64,000 nucleotides of DNA from Methanobrevibacter millerae (GTDB lineage: Archaea; Methanobacteriota; Methanobacteria; Methanobacteriales; Methanobacteriaceae): positions 48,522 through 112,521 of the forward strand of contig NZ_FMXB01000003.1 of NCBI RefSeq assembly GCF_900103415.1, given 5' to 3'. Each line of letters starts with the position of its first letter. Within the stretch, counting starts at the first letter, position 1. The notes beneath the pieces were generated by a model. The model searched no databases. It was not told the origin of the DNA and worked only from the letters and a program-made list of their open reading frames with translations. The translations under genes and the position numbers were made by a program. This document shows positions 9,492 to 18,731 of this stretch, in pieces.

Positions 9492-10223
9492 TTAAAGGCC
9501 TCCGTTTAAGAATATAATCTTATCGTAAATCACCTGTGACGAAATCGGATTGAAGCAGAAATAGAACAGAATGGCGGAAATGATAAGAACCGTAGCGAGA
9601 ATGTAAATCCTAGTATCTTTCGGATAGATAAATGCCACTATCAGTCCGATAACCAAAAAGAGTCCGCTTATTATATATGCATAGGACTCATGAGGATTGC
9701 TTTCGATAATCTTTTCATCGATTCCGCTGACGTTGGTCATCTGACCGTCAATAATCAGCCTGTTTTCCGTTGAGCCAATCGGATCACACGTTATCAAAAG
9801 AACATGGTCTTTCGTTTCGCTTTCGTGCAGCTGGTATGTTGCAGGCACTATAGTCTGATTTACAACCTTGTATGTGACTTCGCCGATATCAGGCCATTCA
9901 AGGATAATCGTATCTCCGGGCACGACCTCATTGAGCCTTAGGAAAGGTGAGCCCTGAAGCGTCCTGTGGCCGAATAGGTAAACGTCCCCCTTGGTCGGAA
10001 TGGATGAGCCCATATCGGTCATTACCCCCAAATCAAGGGATTCGTTGTTGATTTTCTCTTCGATTCCAACCTTGTCGACAATGACAACCGGAGATGTGAT
10101 GTTTTTCTCGATAACGTTTTTGTGAGCAAAATAATTGACTTCTCCGGCAGCATAAAGCCCCAGTATCAGAATACAAACAATCACGATAATCGTTGTAATA
10201 TTCGGTTTATTCATAATAATCAT
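9492..10223 (-). CDS. Sortase family transpeptidase (243 aa)
   Basis: A membrane-bound cysteine transpeptidase or protease acting on surface proteins. Residues 9-28 are an N-terminal membrane anchor. The sortase fold carries the full catalytic triad: His86 in YLFGHRT, Cys146 in LLITCDP and Arg155 in TENRLII. Two more hydrophobic segments follow (about residues 173-195 and 202-222), giving a polytopic C-terminus that differs from class A enzymes. It sits between a CpaB/SAF-like membrane protein (24 bp upstream) and mptD. Substrates are not evident: none of the four adhesin-like proteins has an LPxTG-type signal, and only adhesin-like protein 2 has a C-terminal membrane segment with a charged tail. 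A second in-frame ATG lies 9 nt inside the chosen start. Confidence 0.88.
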   Translation of the reverse strand: MIIMNKPNITTIIVIVCILILGLYAAGEVNYFAHKNVIEKNITSPVVIVDKVGIEEKINNESLDLGVMTDMGSSIPTKGDVYLFGHRTLQGSPFLRLNEVVPGDTIILEWPDIGEVTYKVVNQTIVPATYQLHESETKDHVLLITCDPIGSTENRLIIDGQMTNVSGIDEKIIESNPHESYAYIISGLFLVIGLIVAFIYPKDTRIYILATVLIISAILFYFCFNPISSQVIYDKIIFLNGGL

Positions 10224-10247
10224 TTTAGGCCCTATAATTAATATAGC

Positions 10248-11408
10248 TTATCCATTCTGGTATGTTGAAGTGAGCTGGCCCTCCATCCATGAAGGTGCGT
10301 TTGCAGTTGGTATGGTCAATACGATGCTGTCCATGTTGTTTATTATGAAATTCACCTTCTCGTGTGGCACTTCCAAAAGAACCATGTACTCGGCGTCCAG
10401 ATCGCCCAGATTGATTTGCCTTTCATAGCTTGAAAGCTTGACGCCGTAATCGCGAAGCATTTCAAGTGTGGTTTCCTCATCATAGCCCTTAGCGATTGCA
10501 CCTTTAAGCATCTCAAGGACGTTTGATGAAAAGGCCTGGGTGTCCTCCGTCGGATTTGTAGTGTTTCCGGATACTTTAGTGTCTGATTTGGAGTATTGGG
10601 CGTCAATTTCGCCGCTGTCGTCATATCTCATTATTGACAGGACCGTGCAGCCGCTCACGTCAGCATCGGTATTGTTCAATGAAGTCTCGTTGAAGTCACT
10701 GCTTTCGTTTTTATAGATGTCGACGATGCTTCCCACACTAATGAGTCCAGCTCCCGCCTGCAGTCTACTGATTAATATAGGAACGGATACCGTATCCGGC
10801 TTTTTGAATATCATTTCGGATAATTTTAAAGCATCGTTGCTGTTTACGATATTTACGGCCTCATCGGCGCTCATGACAACGCTTTTTGAGGAATTCTCCC
10901 AGACGGCCATCGTGCGATTGAACTTGTCAGTATTGGTTCTGATTGACTGCAGGTGAAACTTCTTCCAGTCCGAAGTTGCAAGCTTTAAAACGTCAATGGA
11001 TTCGACCTCATGGGCATTATTCGCTTCATTAATTTTATCTTCAATCGCAAATACGTTTCCTGCGCTTGCCAAAGGACCTTTGTAAAGCTCATGAAGCTCA
11101 TTGAGCTTGGAAGTTCTTGCAGCATCAAGCTCCTCCTGTGCCGGCTCGTAAATGAGAAAGTAATATGCGGACAGTATCAGCGTCAAAATGATTAGCGTCG
11201 TTATTATTATCCCGATTTTTCTTTTCTTTTCGTCACCGACATCAAAGGCCTTATTGAAGTTAAATATTTTGCCTAATTTCTCGTTGAAGGCCTCAATGGC
11301 TGTCGGCTTTTCCACTTTTTTATGTCTTGGTCTTGGAATTTCTTTCTTTTTTAAATCTTCCATTTCATTTAATCCATTTGGAAACAGTGGATTATCTTTC
11401 TTTTCCAT
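10248..11408 (-). CDS. DUF515-like membrane protein with CpaB/SAF-like domain (386 aa)
   Basis: A single-pass membrane protein. The cytoplasmic N-terminus (1-65) is rich in K, E and P; a membrane helix follows at about 66-86 (IGIIITTLIILTLILSAYYF), then an outside domain of 300 residues. About residues 205-235 read VPILISRLQAGAGLISVGSI, resembling the SAF/CpaB fold of pilus-assembly proteins. I believe this is the archaeal DUF515 family, found in methanogens, but that is from memory. Upstream of the sortase in the same operon, it may help to assemble or present a surface structure, with the sortase attaching its subunits. That pairing is inference. Confidence 0.6.
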   Translation of the reverse strand: MEKKDNPLFPNGLNEMEDLKKKEIPRPRHKKVEKPTAIEAFNEKLGKIFNFNKAFDVGDEKKRKIGIIITTLIILTLILSAYYFLIYEPAQEELDAARTSKLNELHELYKGPLASAGNVFAIEDKINEANNAHEVESIDVLKLATSDWKKFHLQSIRTNTDKFNRTMAVWENSSKSVVMSADEAVNIVNSNDALKLSEMIFKKPDTVSVPILISRLQAGAGLISVGSIVDIYKNESSDFNETSLNNTDADVSGCTVLSIMRYDDSGEIDAQYSKSDTKVSGNTTNPTEDTQAFSSNVLEMLKGAIAKGYDEETTLEMLRDYGVKLSSYERQINLGDLDAEYMVLLEVPHEKVNFIINNMDSIVLTIPTANAPSWMEGQLTSTYQNG

Positions 11409-11832
11409 AAGAAAACCTCACCTTATTTTTTTAAACTAAATATTTGAAATCCTTCAAATGATTTAGAAGTTTTTAAAAAAATTTTTTTATCAAAAATTCA
11501 TAAAAACCTTAATATTAGTTTAAAACTCGTTATTATTAAGTTTAACTTATGAATAAGCTTTTAAATACTGTTTAATGTTATTTTAAAAGTGATGGAGTAA
11601 TATTTCTTGAATCAGAAGAATTATAATCAGAGCTAAGAATTGTCCTCACCCATAAAAAATAAATTCAAAGATAAAATATATATAAGAATTTAAAGTAATT
11701 TAATATTGTTAGACCTTAATTAAAAATGCCTTAATTCAGCGATTTTTATCAAGCTAAAATAAGGTTTTTAATTGATTTAACGATTGATTAAATGTATTTA
11801 GAACTTAATTTAATATAATTGTGAGTAGTTAG
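11409..11832. promoter_or_regulatory. Divergent promoter region between the sortase operon and the mreB operon
   Basis: 424 bp, very AT-rich, without a gene. AAATATATATAAG near 11676-11688 is a plus-strand TATA candidate for the 11833 gene. AAGAATTATAATCAG (11616-11630), preceded by GAATCAG, repeats the core of the direct-repeat unit found in front of adhesin-like gene 2 at 23101-23151. It may be a common operator. The minus-strand promoter was not clearly located. Confidence 0.4.
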
Positions 11833-12471
11833 ATGATAGAAGATAATATACGCATTCTTAGACAGGCGGCGAGAGTAAAATCAGATGATGAAGTCGTAGA
11901 TGACAAAATCTGGTGCATTATTGCAGGAAACGTCGATTTAATCGATGATGTTGCATACAGAGCCATTGCATCTAAAAACAGCGTAAAGATTCTATTTCGC
12001 GAACACGTTGTATTGAAGGAAGGAAATCTGGACAAGAAATATGATTTCATCATGCTTTACGGAAACTCCCGTAAAATCGATGAGTTCAACAGGGTTTCCA
12101 TTTCAAGGCGGGGAGCGGCCATCAAAATCTCCCATTACTACATCAATGAGGAGTCAAACCTGATGGTTCTGGTCGCACCTGACGATACGATACGTGACGC
12201 CGTGTCAATCATCGAAAAGTCAAGGATTCCATTTGCAATCCTGCAGGAATCACAGACCACGGGATTCATTGACGTGGGCATAAGCGATGACGTCAAGCTA
12301 CCTGGATTTGTTAAATCTGCTTTAAAACCATTCTACAAAGCAAATGAGGTTGTTTTATCTACAATACTTATTTCAGTCGAAAAAGATAAGGACGTTGAAA
12401 GGGTTCAAAGTATTGCTACATCTAAAAAGATATTTGTTATCGATTTTAAAGATATTATAACGGAGGATTAG
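11833..12471 (+). CDS. Conserved hypothetical protein cotranscribed with MreB (212 aa)
   Basis: Not recognised. The protein is soluble, without signal or membrane segment, and looks like an alternating alpha/beta fold in two halves: VVDDKIWCIIAGNVDLIDDV and KYDFIMLYGNSR, then NLMVLVAPDDTIRDAVSIIE and a final KIFVIDFKDI strand. Its stop is 2 bp before the ATG of the MreB-like gene, and the GGAGG for that gene lies within its last codons. The two are surely on one mRNA. A role with MreB in cell shape or in placing pseudomurein synthesis is plausible from this coupling only. Confidence 0.6.
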   Translation: MIEDNIRILRQAARVKSDDEVVDDKIWCIIAGNVDLIDDVAYRAIASKNSVKILFREHVVLKEGNLDKKYDFIMLYGNSRKIDEFNRVSISRRGAAIKISHYYINEESNLMVLVAPDDTIRDAVSIIEKSRIPFAILQESQTTGFIDVGISDDVKLPGFVKSALKPFYKANEVVLSTILISVEKDKDVERVQSIATSKKIFVIDFKDIITED

Positions 12472-12473
12472 TC

Positions 12474-13547
12474 ATGAATATTTTCGGAAACGATGAGGAA
12501 GAAGTCGAAGTTACTGATACAAGAGTTATCAGCAACAGCTTAGGGATAGATTTGGGAACTTTAAACACTGTAATCGCCAAACCGTCTGGCGACAAATTCG
12601 ATTTGTACCAGATTCCGTCTGTGGTTGCAGTCAAAAAGGATGATCCTAGTGAAGTTTTAGCTGTCGGAGAAGAAGCTAAAAAAATGCTTGGAAGAACTCC
12701 TGAAGATATTCTTGCAGTAAGGCCGCTTAAAAAAGGCGTAATTGAAAATGTCGTACAGGCACAGGCTTTGTTAATTAAAGCTATGCAGATAGGCATTAAT
12801 GAAGGAGAAAGCGTTGGAAGAATAGTTATCGGTATCCCTGGTGACGCATCCGAAGTGGAAAAGAACGCAGCCGAAGAAATCGGAAGAAAGGCAGGCGCTC
12901 AAAATATCTTAGTAATCAGCGAAGGTCTCGCAGCAGCAATTGGTGCAGGACTTCCTATCGCAGAGCCAAACGGTACAATGGTCGTGGATATCGGAGCAGG
13001 TTCCACTGATATTGTAATCATCTCCTTAGGTGGTATCAACGATATCGAAACCGTAAGATGCGGTGGAGACGATATCGACAACAAAATAGTCGAGCTTGTA
13101 GCCGAAAGATACGATGTAGCAATAGGTATTCATGATGCAGAATCCGCAAAAATCGAAGTTGGTATGGTCCACTGTTCCGAACAGCTCGAAAACTTGAGCG
13201 TTGAAATCATCGGAAAATCCCTCGAAACCAACAGACCTAAGAAAGTCGTAATCGATTCAATGCTCGTAGCTGACGCAGTCGAACCGTTCATGAAACAGAT
13301 CGTTGACGGTTTAAACGTCATTCTTGAAAGGCTCTCCCCTGAACTGATGATGGGCGTTTACAACAACTCCGTTGCTGTCGGAGGAAGTTCCAGGCTCAGA
13401 GGAATCAAGGAAAGAATCTTCGATGAAATAGCTATTCCAATCGAAATCTCAGACGATCCTATGACCGTCGTTGCAAAAGGTACTGCAATTGTCGCAGCAG
13501 AACCTCTCGCACTGGAACCAGAAGTTCGTTTAAGAGCAATGAAATAA
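12474..13547 (+). CDS. mreB: MreB-like actin family ATPase (357 aa)
   Basis: A member of the actin/Hsp70 ATPase superfamily, closest in style to bacterial MreB. Phosphate 1 motif is SLGIDLGTLNTVIA (about 23-35), the connect-1 region has IGIPGDASEVEK, phosphate 2 is VVDIGAGSTDIVII (about 170-183), and the adenosine motif is VAVGGSSRLRGI near 315-325. An acidic extension of about 20 residues precedes the fold. MreB-like proteins occur in pseudomurein-walled Methanobacteriales, where they are thought to guide wall synthesis and cell shape; this gene fits that, but the subfamily was not tested. ATG 12474 has GGAGG 5 nt upstream. It follows the unknown gene 11833-12471 directly. Confidence 0.82.
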   Translation: MNIFGNDEEEVEVTDTRVISNSLGIDLGTLNTVIAKPSGDKFDLYQIPSVVAVKKDDPSEVLAVGEEAKKMLGRTPEDILAVRPLKKGVIENVVQAQALLIKAMQIGINEGESVGRIVIGIPGDASEVEKNAAEEIGRKAGAQNILVISEGLAAAIGAGLPIAEPNGTMVVDIGAGSTDIVIISLGGINDIETVRCGGDDIDNKIVELVAERYDVAIGIHDAESAKIEVGMVHCSEQLENLSVEIIGKSLETNRPKKVVIDSMLVADAVEPFMKQIVDGLNVILERLSPELMMGVYNNSVAVGGSSRLRGIKERIFDEIAIPIEISDDPMTVVAKGTAIVAAEPLALEPEVRLRAMK

Positions 13548-13585
13548 TTTTAACAATTATTTCACTTTACTTTTTTTTTGATAAA

Positions 13586-14221
13586 ATGGATATTTTAGGC
13601 ATTGATGAGGCCGGACGAGGTTCCGTTTTAGGCCCTCTAGTCATAGCCGGCGTTGTAATTCCCGACAAAAAAGAAAATATTCTAGATAACATGGGCGTTA
13701 AGGACTCTAAAAAATTAACTCCCGAACGCCGTGAAATTCTCTCCCGCAAACTTAAAAAGATGTTTGAATGGGACACAGTAATTTATTCCGCCTCAGACAT
13801 TGACAGTTTAAGGGCAAAAGGCGTTAACCTAAATGAAATCGAGCGCAAGGGAATGCAGGAACTCATTTTGAAGTTAAAATCAGACATGGTAATCGTCGAT
13901 GCCGTTGACGTAAAGCCCGAAAGGTTTCAGGACAAACTGGAAAGGGCAACGAAGGCCAACGTAAAGGCCGAACACAAGGCAGATGACACCTATATCGAAG
14001 TTGGGGCGGCATCAATCATTGCAAAGCATACAAGGGATGTGGCAATAGCTGAAATCAACAGGGATTTTGCCGATATGGGGGGCATTGGATCAGGATACCC
14101 TTCAGATCCCACAACTAAGAAATTCCTTTCAAACTACACATATAATGAAATGCCTGATTTTGTCAGAAAGTCATGGTCTACCGTGGCAAAGCTAAAGGAT
14201 GTGCAGACTACACTGATTTGA
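13586..14221 (+). CDS. rnhB: Ribonuclease HII (211 aa)
   Basis: Cleaves RNA in RNA-DNA hybrids, including single embedded ribonucleotides and Okazaki primers. The N-terminal ILGIDEAGRGSVLGP contains Asp7 and Glu8, two metal ligands. VIVDAVDVKP gives Asp105, and AEHKADDTYIEVGAASIIAK carries the fourth acidic position. Length matches archaeal RNase HII. The frame starts 38 bp after mreB with little ribosome binding signal (GATAAAATG). A T-run at 14222-14229 follows the stop. Confidence 0.94.
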   Translation: MDILGIDEAGRGSVLGPLVIAGVVIPDKKENILDNMGVKDSKKLTPERREILSRKLKKMFEWDTVIYSASDIDSLRAKGVNLNEIERKGMQELILKLKSDMVIVDAVDVKPERFQDKLERATKANVKAEHKADDTYIEVGAASIIAKHTRDVAIAEINRDFADMGGIGSGYPSDPTTKKFLSNYTYNEMPDFVRKSWSTVAKLKDVQTTLI

Positions 14222-14327
14222 TTTTTTTTCAAGTATGAATCTTTCTTTTTTCATTCAAAAAATAGCTATTTTTAAGTATATGAACAAATATATTATTGTT
14301 ATAAAATGTATTTTTTAGAGGATAATT

Positions 14328-15167
14328 ATGATTATGGAATATATTACACCTATCTTTGAGGGAATAATGGACATTTTCACCCAAGGGGGAATTATCACAT
14401 ACATAATTCTTTTCATTGGAATTTACGGTCTCATTATTGCTCTTAGAAAAATCGCATATCTTCGCAAAATTAGTAAGGTGGATACCACAGAGATTTTCGG
14501 TGTTGTAACCGCTTCAATGGAAAGGGGAGGAGCTGTTGAGGCATTAAAGCAAATCAACAGGTTCAAAAATCCCGTAAGCCGTATCATTTCCGAAACCCTT
14601 AAAATCGGTTATAAGAACAAGACTGAGGTTGAGGAAAGTATGGAGCAGATTTTCATTGTGGAAGTTGCAAAGATGACCAAAGGGATGAGCACAATCAAGA
14701 CGATTACGGAGCTTGCTCCATTTATCGGACTGATCGGTACCGTTATCGGTATCTGGATGACCTTCAAATCTTTAGGAGTCAATCCGAACACAGCGGCAAT
14801 GGCTGAAGGTATCTACGTGGCACTCACAACCACTATCATGGGTCTTCTTGTTGTTATCATTCTATTGCCGATTTATTCATACATCCAGGGCCTTATCGAA
14901 GTGGAAATGGATAAGATTGAGCTTGCCACAAAGATGACTAATTGGGGATTTGCAGTTGTTAAGGTTAGAGTTGAAGCCAATGTGGAATGTGCCGTTAAGG
15001 CATTGCAGGAAGCTGAGGGTGTTGTCAATACGAGACTGATCTCAGACCCTTACGCTAACATCAAGGTTTCATTCAAGCCGAGTATGTTGGATAAAAGTAT
15101 TTCTAATATTATTTTAGAAAAGTGTAATGTTAATGCAGAGATTACTGAAAGTAAACTGAGACAATAA
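14328..15167 (+). CDS. exbB: MotA/TolQ/ExbB proton channel family protein (279 aa)
   Basis: An inner-membrane ion-channel subunit that, with an ExbD/TolR partner, turns proton or sodium flow into mechanical force. Membrane segments lie at about residues 18-36 (GIITYIILFIGIYGLIIAL), 131-150 (ELAPFIGLIGTVIGIWMTF) and 163-187 (LTTTIMGLLVVIILLPIYS). The central APFIGLIGTVIGIWMTF is the family hallmark. AGAGG (14317-14321) supports ATG 14328. The ExbD-like gene begins directly after the stop. In a wall-bearing archaeon without an outer membrane the energised partner is unknown. Confidence 0.88.
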   Translation: MIMEYITPIFEGIMDIFTQGGIITYIILFIGIYGLIIALRKIAYLRKISKVDTTEIFGVVTASMERGGAVEALKQINRFKNPVSRIISETLKIGYKNKTEVEESMEQIFIVEVAKMTKGMSTIKTITELAPFIGLIGTVIGIWMTFKSLGVNPNTAAMAEGIYVALTTTIMGLLVVIILLPIYSYIQGLIEVEMDKIELATKMTNWGFAVVKVRVEANVECAVKALQEAEGVVNTRLISDPYANIKVSFKPSMLDKSISNIILEKCNVNAEITESKLRQ

Positions 15168-15176
15168 GTGGTTAAT

Positions 15177-15587
15177 ATGGCTATTGACATCAAATCATAC
15201 AAGAAGAGGTTTTTGGACGATCAAAAGCCTAACATCAATCTGGTTCCATTTATTGATATTTTATTTACAATTATGATTTTTCTGGTTGTTACCAGTAACT
15301 TTTCAGCCGTGGACGTCTCAACAACGGACGTTACCGATGGCGGAACGGGCAAGCCTAACGTGACCGACGTTTCTGGTGACGCAGATTATTATATTGTGCC
15401 TGTTGCCAACCTTCAGAAGGTTACCGTCAACGGCGTTGACAGGTCAGATGCCATTTCAGGAAGCGCCGTAGGGGTTATGGCTCGGGTAATGGATGAAGGA
15501 CAGATATCGATCAAGCCCGGAGAGATTGTCATTACTACTCCTGGTGGCGTTTCCCCTCAGGAAGCTGTTCAACGTCCAAACGTTTAA
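15177..15587 (+). CDS. exbD: ExbD/TolR-like protein (136 aa)
   Basis: Partner of the ExbB-like channel. It has a short cytoplasmic N-terminus and then one membrane helix, [20 protein letters not shown], with the proton-relay aspartate (Asp27). An extracytoplasmic domain follows, unusually rich in D, T and G ([20 protein letters not shown]), which differs from the usual TolR periplasmic fold. The in-frame GTG at 15168, next to the previous stop codon, could be the start instead, adding three residues. The purO gene follows by 17 bp, so exbB-exbD-purO are likely one unit. Confidence 0.82.
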   Translation: MAIDIKSYKKRFLDDQKPNINLVPFIDILFTIMIFLVVTSNFSAVDVSTTDVTDGGTGKPNVTDVSGDADYYIVPVANLQKVTVNGVDRSDAISGSAVGVMARVMDEGQISIKPGEIVITTPGGVSPQEAVQRPNV

Positions 15588-15604
15588 ATTTAGAGGAGAT
15601 TTCT

Positions 15605-16231
15605 ATGTATACTGGGAGGATATTATCAATTGGGATGAATAGTGAAGGAAAGCCTTTTGCTGCCTACAGGGTATCAAGCAGGTCATTTCCGAACAGGCAA
15701 TGCCTCAAGTTCGACGAAAGGGCATCAGTCGTTCCTGTGGAAGGATTTGAAAAGGATGTCTTTAAAAGCATCTACATTGCCTACAATTGCCTTCATATTG
15801 TCGGTGATATGGCAATAATTTCAAACGGATCCCAAACGGATGTAATTGCAGACAAGATTGCTTTAGGAATGAACATTAAGGACGCACTTGCATATTCCTT
15901 GCTTACTATGGATTATGAAAAGGACGACTACAACACTCCAAGAATTGCGGGTGTTGTAAATTCCGCTGAAAGCGAGGATGAATATGAGTGCTATATCGGA
16001 ATCGTAAACGACAGCAAGATTTTAGTTGAAAAGGTGCCTTACGGCAAGGCCGCTTTCATATCAACCTATGGAAGCCAGGTTCCCGACCCTGTGGATTTCA
16101 CGGCCAAAACAGCCACAGAATCCGCCAAGTTTATTTTTGATGAGGGCACTTTTGCTGAATATGAAAAGCCGGTAACCTCATGTGCGGCTGTTTTTGATGG
16201 AGAATGGACTATAGACGTCTATAATCCATAA
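15605..16231 (+). CDS. purO: IMP cyclohydrolase, archaeal PurO (208 aa)
   Basis: Closes the purine ring from FAICAR to IMP, the last step of de novo purine synthesis. Archaeal PurO is unrelated to bacterial PurH. The family start [30 protein letters not shown] is evident, followed by INGS-type and PRIAGVV segments and a FFTAKT-like stretch near residue 160 ([14 protein letters not shown]). Length (208) agrees with the Methanothermobacter enzyme. GAGGAG precedes ATG 15605 at good spacing. It is placed between exbD and cofE. Confidence 0.92.
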   Translation: MYTGRILSIGMNSEGKPFAAYRVSSRSFPNRQCLKFDERASVVPVEGFEKDVFKSIYIAYNCLHIVGDMAIISNGSQTDVIADKIALGMNIKDALAYSLLTMDYEKDDYNTPRIAGVVNSAESEDEYECYIGIVNDSKILVEKVPYGKAAFISTYGSQVPDPVDFTAKTATESAKFIFDEGTFAEYEKPVTSCAAVFDGEWTIDVYNP

Positions 16232-16256
16232 TTTTTTATTTTTTTAGATGATTACT

Positions 16257-17021
16257 ATGGAAATTAAGTTAATAGGCTTAGAAGGTATTCCCTTAGTTAA
16301 ATCAGGAGATGACATTTCTCAAATAATCGGGGATGCCGTTAAGGCTCAGGATTATGATTTAAAAGACGGTGACATCATATTAATCGCCGAAACGTTAATA
16401 TCAAAGGCCGAAGGAAACATCATTGATTTAAATGATATAACTCCAAGCGAAAGGGCAATTGAGGTTGCAGAAATCTGCAAAAAAGACCCTAAATTGGTCG
16501 AGGCGATTCTTCAAAACTCAAATGAGGTAGTTGAAATAGGTCCTAATTTTATTATAACAGAAACCAGACACGGATTTGTCTGCGCCAACTCAGCTATTGA
16601 TGAGTCAAACGTTGATGACGGCCTTGCAACTCCAGTTCCCGAAAACCCGGATAAATCCGCAAGGGAAATCAGGGAATTTCTTGAAGCCCAATTCGGCAAA
16701 AAACTGGCTGTAATAATTACCGACACTCAGGGAAGGGCATTCAGGGTAGGAGCCATAGGAACCGCAATAGGATGTAGCGGAATCAATCCTTTATGGGTTA
16801 GAATCGGCGAAAAGGATTTATATGGTCGTGAGCTTGAAACCACAGAAATCGCAACTGCAGACGAGCTTGCAAGTGCAGCTTCACTCATTATGGGACAGGC
16901 TAATGAAGGCCTTCCGGCAGTTATTGTTTCAGGATTTCCGGCATTCGATCATCTGAGAGATGAAAATTCAGATATCAAACCTTTGCTTCGGCCAAAGGAA
17001 TTTGACGTATTTAGAAAATAA
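16257..17021 (+). CDS. cofE: Coenzyme F420-0:L-glutamate ligase (254 aa)
   Basis: Adds glutamates to F420-0 with GTP, giving F420-2. The N-terminus [17 protein letters not shown] and the segments [50 protein letters not shown] and a C-terminal [13 protein letters not shown] are characteristic of CofE. I chose ATG 16257 because GATGATT (16247-16253) then acts as the ribosome binding site and the protein starts like its homologues; an upstream in-frame ATG at 16248 would add MIT. cofD follows 10 bp later. Confidence 0.93.
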   Translation: MEIKLIGLEGIPLVKSGDDISQIIGDAVKAQDYDLKDGDIILIAETLISKAEGNIIDLNDITPSERAIEVAEICKKDPKLVEAILQNSNEVVEIGPNFIITETRHGFVCANSAIDESNVDDGLATPVPENPDKSAREIREFLEAQFGKKLAVIITDTQGRAFRVGAIGTAIGCSGINPLWVRIGEKDLYGRELETTEIATADELASAASLIMGQANEGLPAVIVSGFPAFDHLRDENSDIKPLLRPKEFDVFRK

Positions 17022-17031
17022 GTGATGAGTT

Positions 17032-17937
17032 ATGATTACTGTTTTATCCGGAGGCACAGGCACTCCAAAATTATTGCAGGGAATTAAGGAATTAATTCCT
17101 CATGAAGACATCTCAATCATCGTAAATACTTTAGAAAACGATTACTTTGCAGGCGTTTACGTATCCGCCGATATCGACACGGTACTCTATACGATGGCTG
17201 ACATGATAAACGATGAGACATGGTACGGTGTTAAAGGCGATACCTTCACAACCCACGAAAGGCTGGAAGAGCTTAACTGCCCGGAACTTCTAAGGATAGG
17301 CGACATCGACAGAGCAACGAAAATCCAGAAGACCCTTTTGATGAAAACCCATACTTTGGAAGAGGCTGTTGAAATCCAGGCCAAAAACATGGGAATCAAA
17401 TCAAAAGTAATACCGATGAGTAATGAAAACTCAGAAATCAAAATCGTAACCGACATCGGCGAGCTTGAATTCCATGATTTCCTGATTAAGCACCAGTCAG
17501 AGCCTGAAGTATTGGACGTGGTTTTCTCTGAAGTGAAACCTGCTGAAAAGGTAATAGAAACTATCGAAAACTCCGATGCAGTAATAATCGGGCCTTCAAA
17601 TCCGATAACATCAATCCTTCCAATATTGTCTTTGGATGGGGTAAAGGATGCATTAAAGGATAAATACGTTGTTGCAGTCTCTCCAATCATCGGAAATGAC
17701 TCAGTTTCAGGTCCTGCATCCAAATTCATGAAGGCCTTGGACATTGAAGTCTCATCCGTTGGAGTTGCTGAGTTATACAGCGATTTTCTGGATGCAATAG
17801 TAATCGACAATAAGGATGAAAATTTAAAATTTAGTTTAGGCAAAATTATTAATAAAGTAATAATTACAAATACTATTATGAATAGTTCAGATGCCAAAAT
17901 CAATTTAGCCAAAAATGTTTTGGACGGCATCGTATAA
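17032..17937 (+). CDS. cofD: 2-phospho-L-lactate transferase (301 aa)
   Basis: Transfers the phospholactyl group to FO, giving F420-0, the step before CofE. The N-terminal nucleotide-binding loop is [35 protein letters not shown] and the D(A)[16 protein letters not shown] segment near residues 182-200 are typical of CofD. It is encoded directly after cofE (10 bp) and just before gch3, so the F420 side-chain genes and a flavin-type GTP cyclohydrolase lie together. RBS GTGATGA lies just before ATG 17032. Confidence 0.94.
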   Translation: MITVLSGGTGTPKLLQGIKELIPHEDISIIVNTLENDYFAGVYVSADIDTVLYTMADMINDETWYGVKGDTFTTHERLEELNCPELLRIGDIDRATKIQKTLLMKTHTLEEAVEIQAKNMGIKSKVIPMSNENSEIKIVTDIGELEFHDFLIKHQSEPEVLDVVFSEVKPAEKVIETIENSDAVIIGPSNPITSILPILSLDGVKDALKDKYVVAVSPIIGNDSVSGPASKFMKALDIEVSSVGVAELYSDFLDAIVIDNKDENLKFSLGKIINKVIITNTIMNSSDAKINLAKNVLDGIV

Positions 17938-17953
17938 TAAAGGCGGTAATGCA

Positions 17954-18718
17954 ATGATACAAATGACTTTGATACAAATTGACAATTATGGGCCATGGAC
18001 AGTAACTCCAAGGCCACGTACTGAATCTGATTTACAAATGCTACAGGCAAGCTTATTTGCAGATTTAAACAACCATTTTGGAAACAAAAAGGGTTTGGTT
18101 TTCTTTACAAGATTCGACAATCTGCTTGCAATCTCAAACGGTTTAAACGAAGAGGACCATTTGAGGATACAAAGATCAATCAGAAACAGATATCCAATTA
18201 CAATAAGTATGGGCGTAGGAGCGGCTGAAACTCCTCACGAAGCTCAAAGACTGGCTACAATAGCTCTTCAAAAGGAAGGCGGAGCACAGTCATCACAAAG
18301 AAAAGAGATTTTAGCTATCGACAGCCTTGTCTCAGAGGAAGACAGCTTCGTTCAGGCAGCCCACATTGACATCAACAGCGTAACCGAAACATTAACCGAC
18401 ATAGAATCAGCATTTGACACAAGCTTCATGGTCAATAAGGCTCAGCATTATTTAATGACCAAATTAATTAAAAAAGGAGCGTTATTGTTTTTCATAGGCG
18501 GAGACAACTTCATGTCACCGTGCAACGGATTAAGCGAAGAGGAAATCAAAGATATTTTAGTTGAAATCGATGACGAAATCGGAATCGGCCTCAAGGCAGG
18601 AATCGGAAGAGGCAAGAACGCAGAAGACGCAGCCTACATGGCAGACATTGGTCTTGAGGAAATCCGTGACCGCAACAACGAGCCTTGGACATGGGTAGTG
18701 GAAAAGGAATACGAATAA
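17954..18718 (+). CDS. gch3: GTP cyclohydrolase III, ArfA type (254 aa)
   Basis: Opens GTP to 2-amino-5-formylamino-6-ribosylaminopyrimidinone 5'-phosphate, the first archaeal step to riboflavin and to the FO chromophore of F420. The start [20 protein letters not shown] is closely like Methanocaldococcus MJ0145. Two GGDEF-like halves are visible: [13 protein letters not shown] with [19 protein letters not shown], and [19 protein letters not shown] with [23 protein letters not shown] 17954, with GGCGGT upstream, aligns with the homologue; an in-frame ATG at 17915 inside cofD is rejected. Confidence 0.93.
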   Translation: MIQMTLIQIDNYGPWTVTPRPRTESDLQMLQASLFADLNNHFGNKKGLVFFTRFDNLLAISNGLNEEDHLRIQRSIRNRYPITISMGVGAAETPHEAQRLATIALQKEGGAQSSQRKEILAIDSLVSEEDSFVQAAHIDINSVTETLTDIESAFDTSFMVNKAQHYLMTKLIKKGALLFFIGGDNFMSPCNGLSEEEIKDILVEIDDEIGIGLKAGIGRGKNAEDAAYMADIGLEEIRDRNNEPWTWVVEKEYE

Positions 18719-18731
18719 GGGGGATTTTAAA

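Noticed and set aside
17187-18050. Open 287-codon frame on the minus strand
   Set aside because: It is antisense to cofD and gch3, both clearly recognised, and its product is low-complexity S/I/L-rich.
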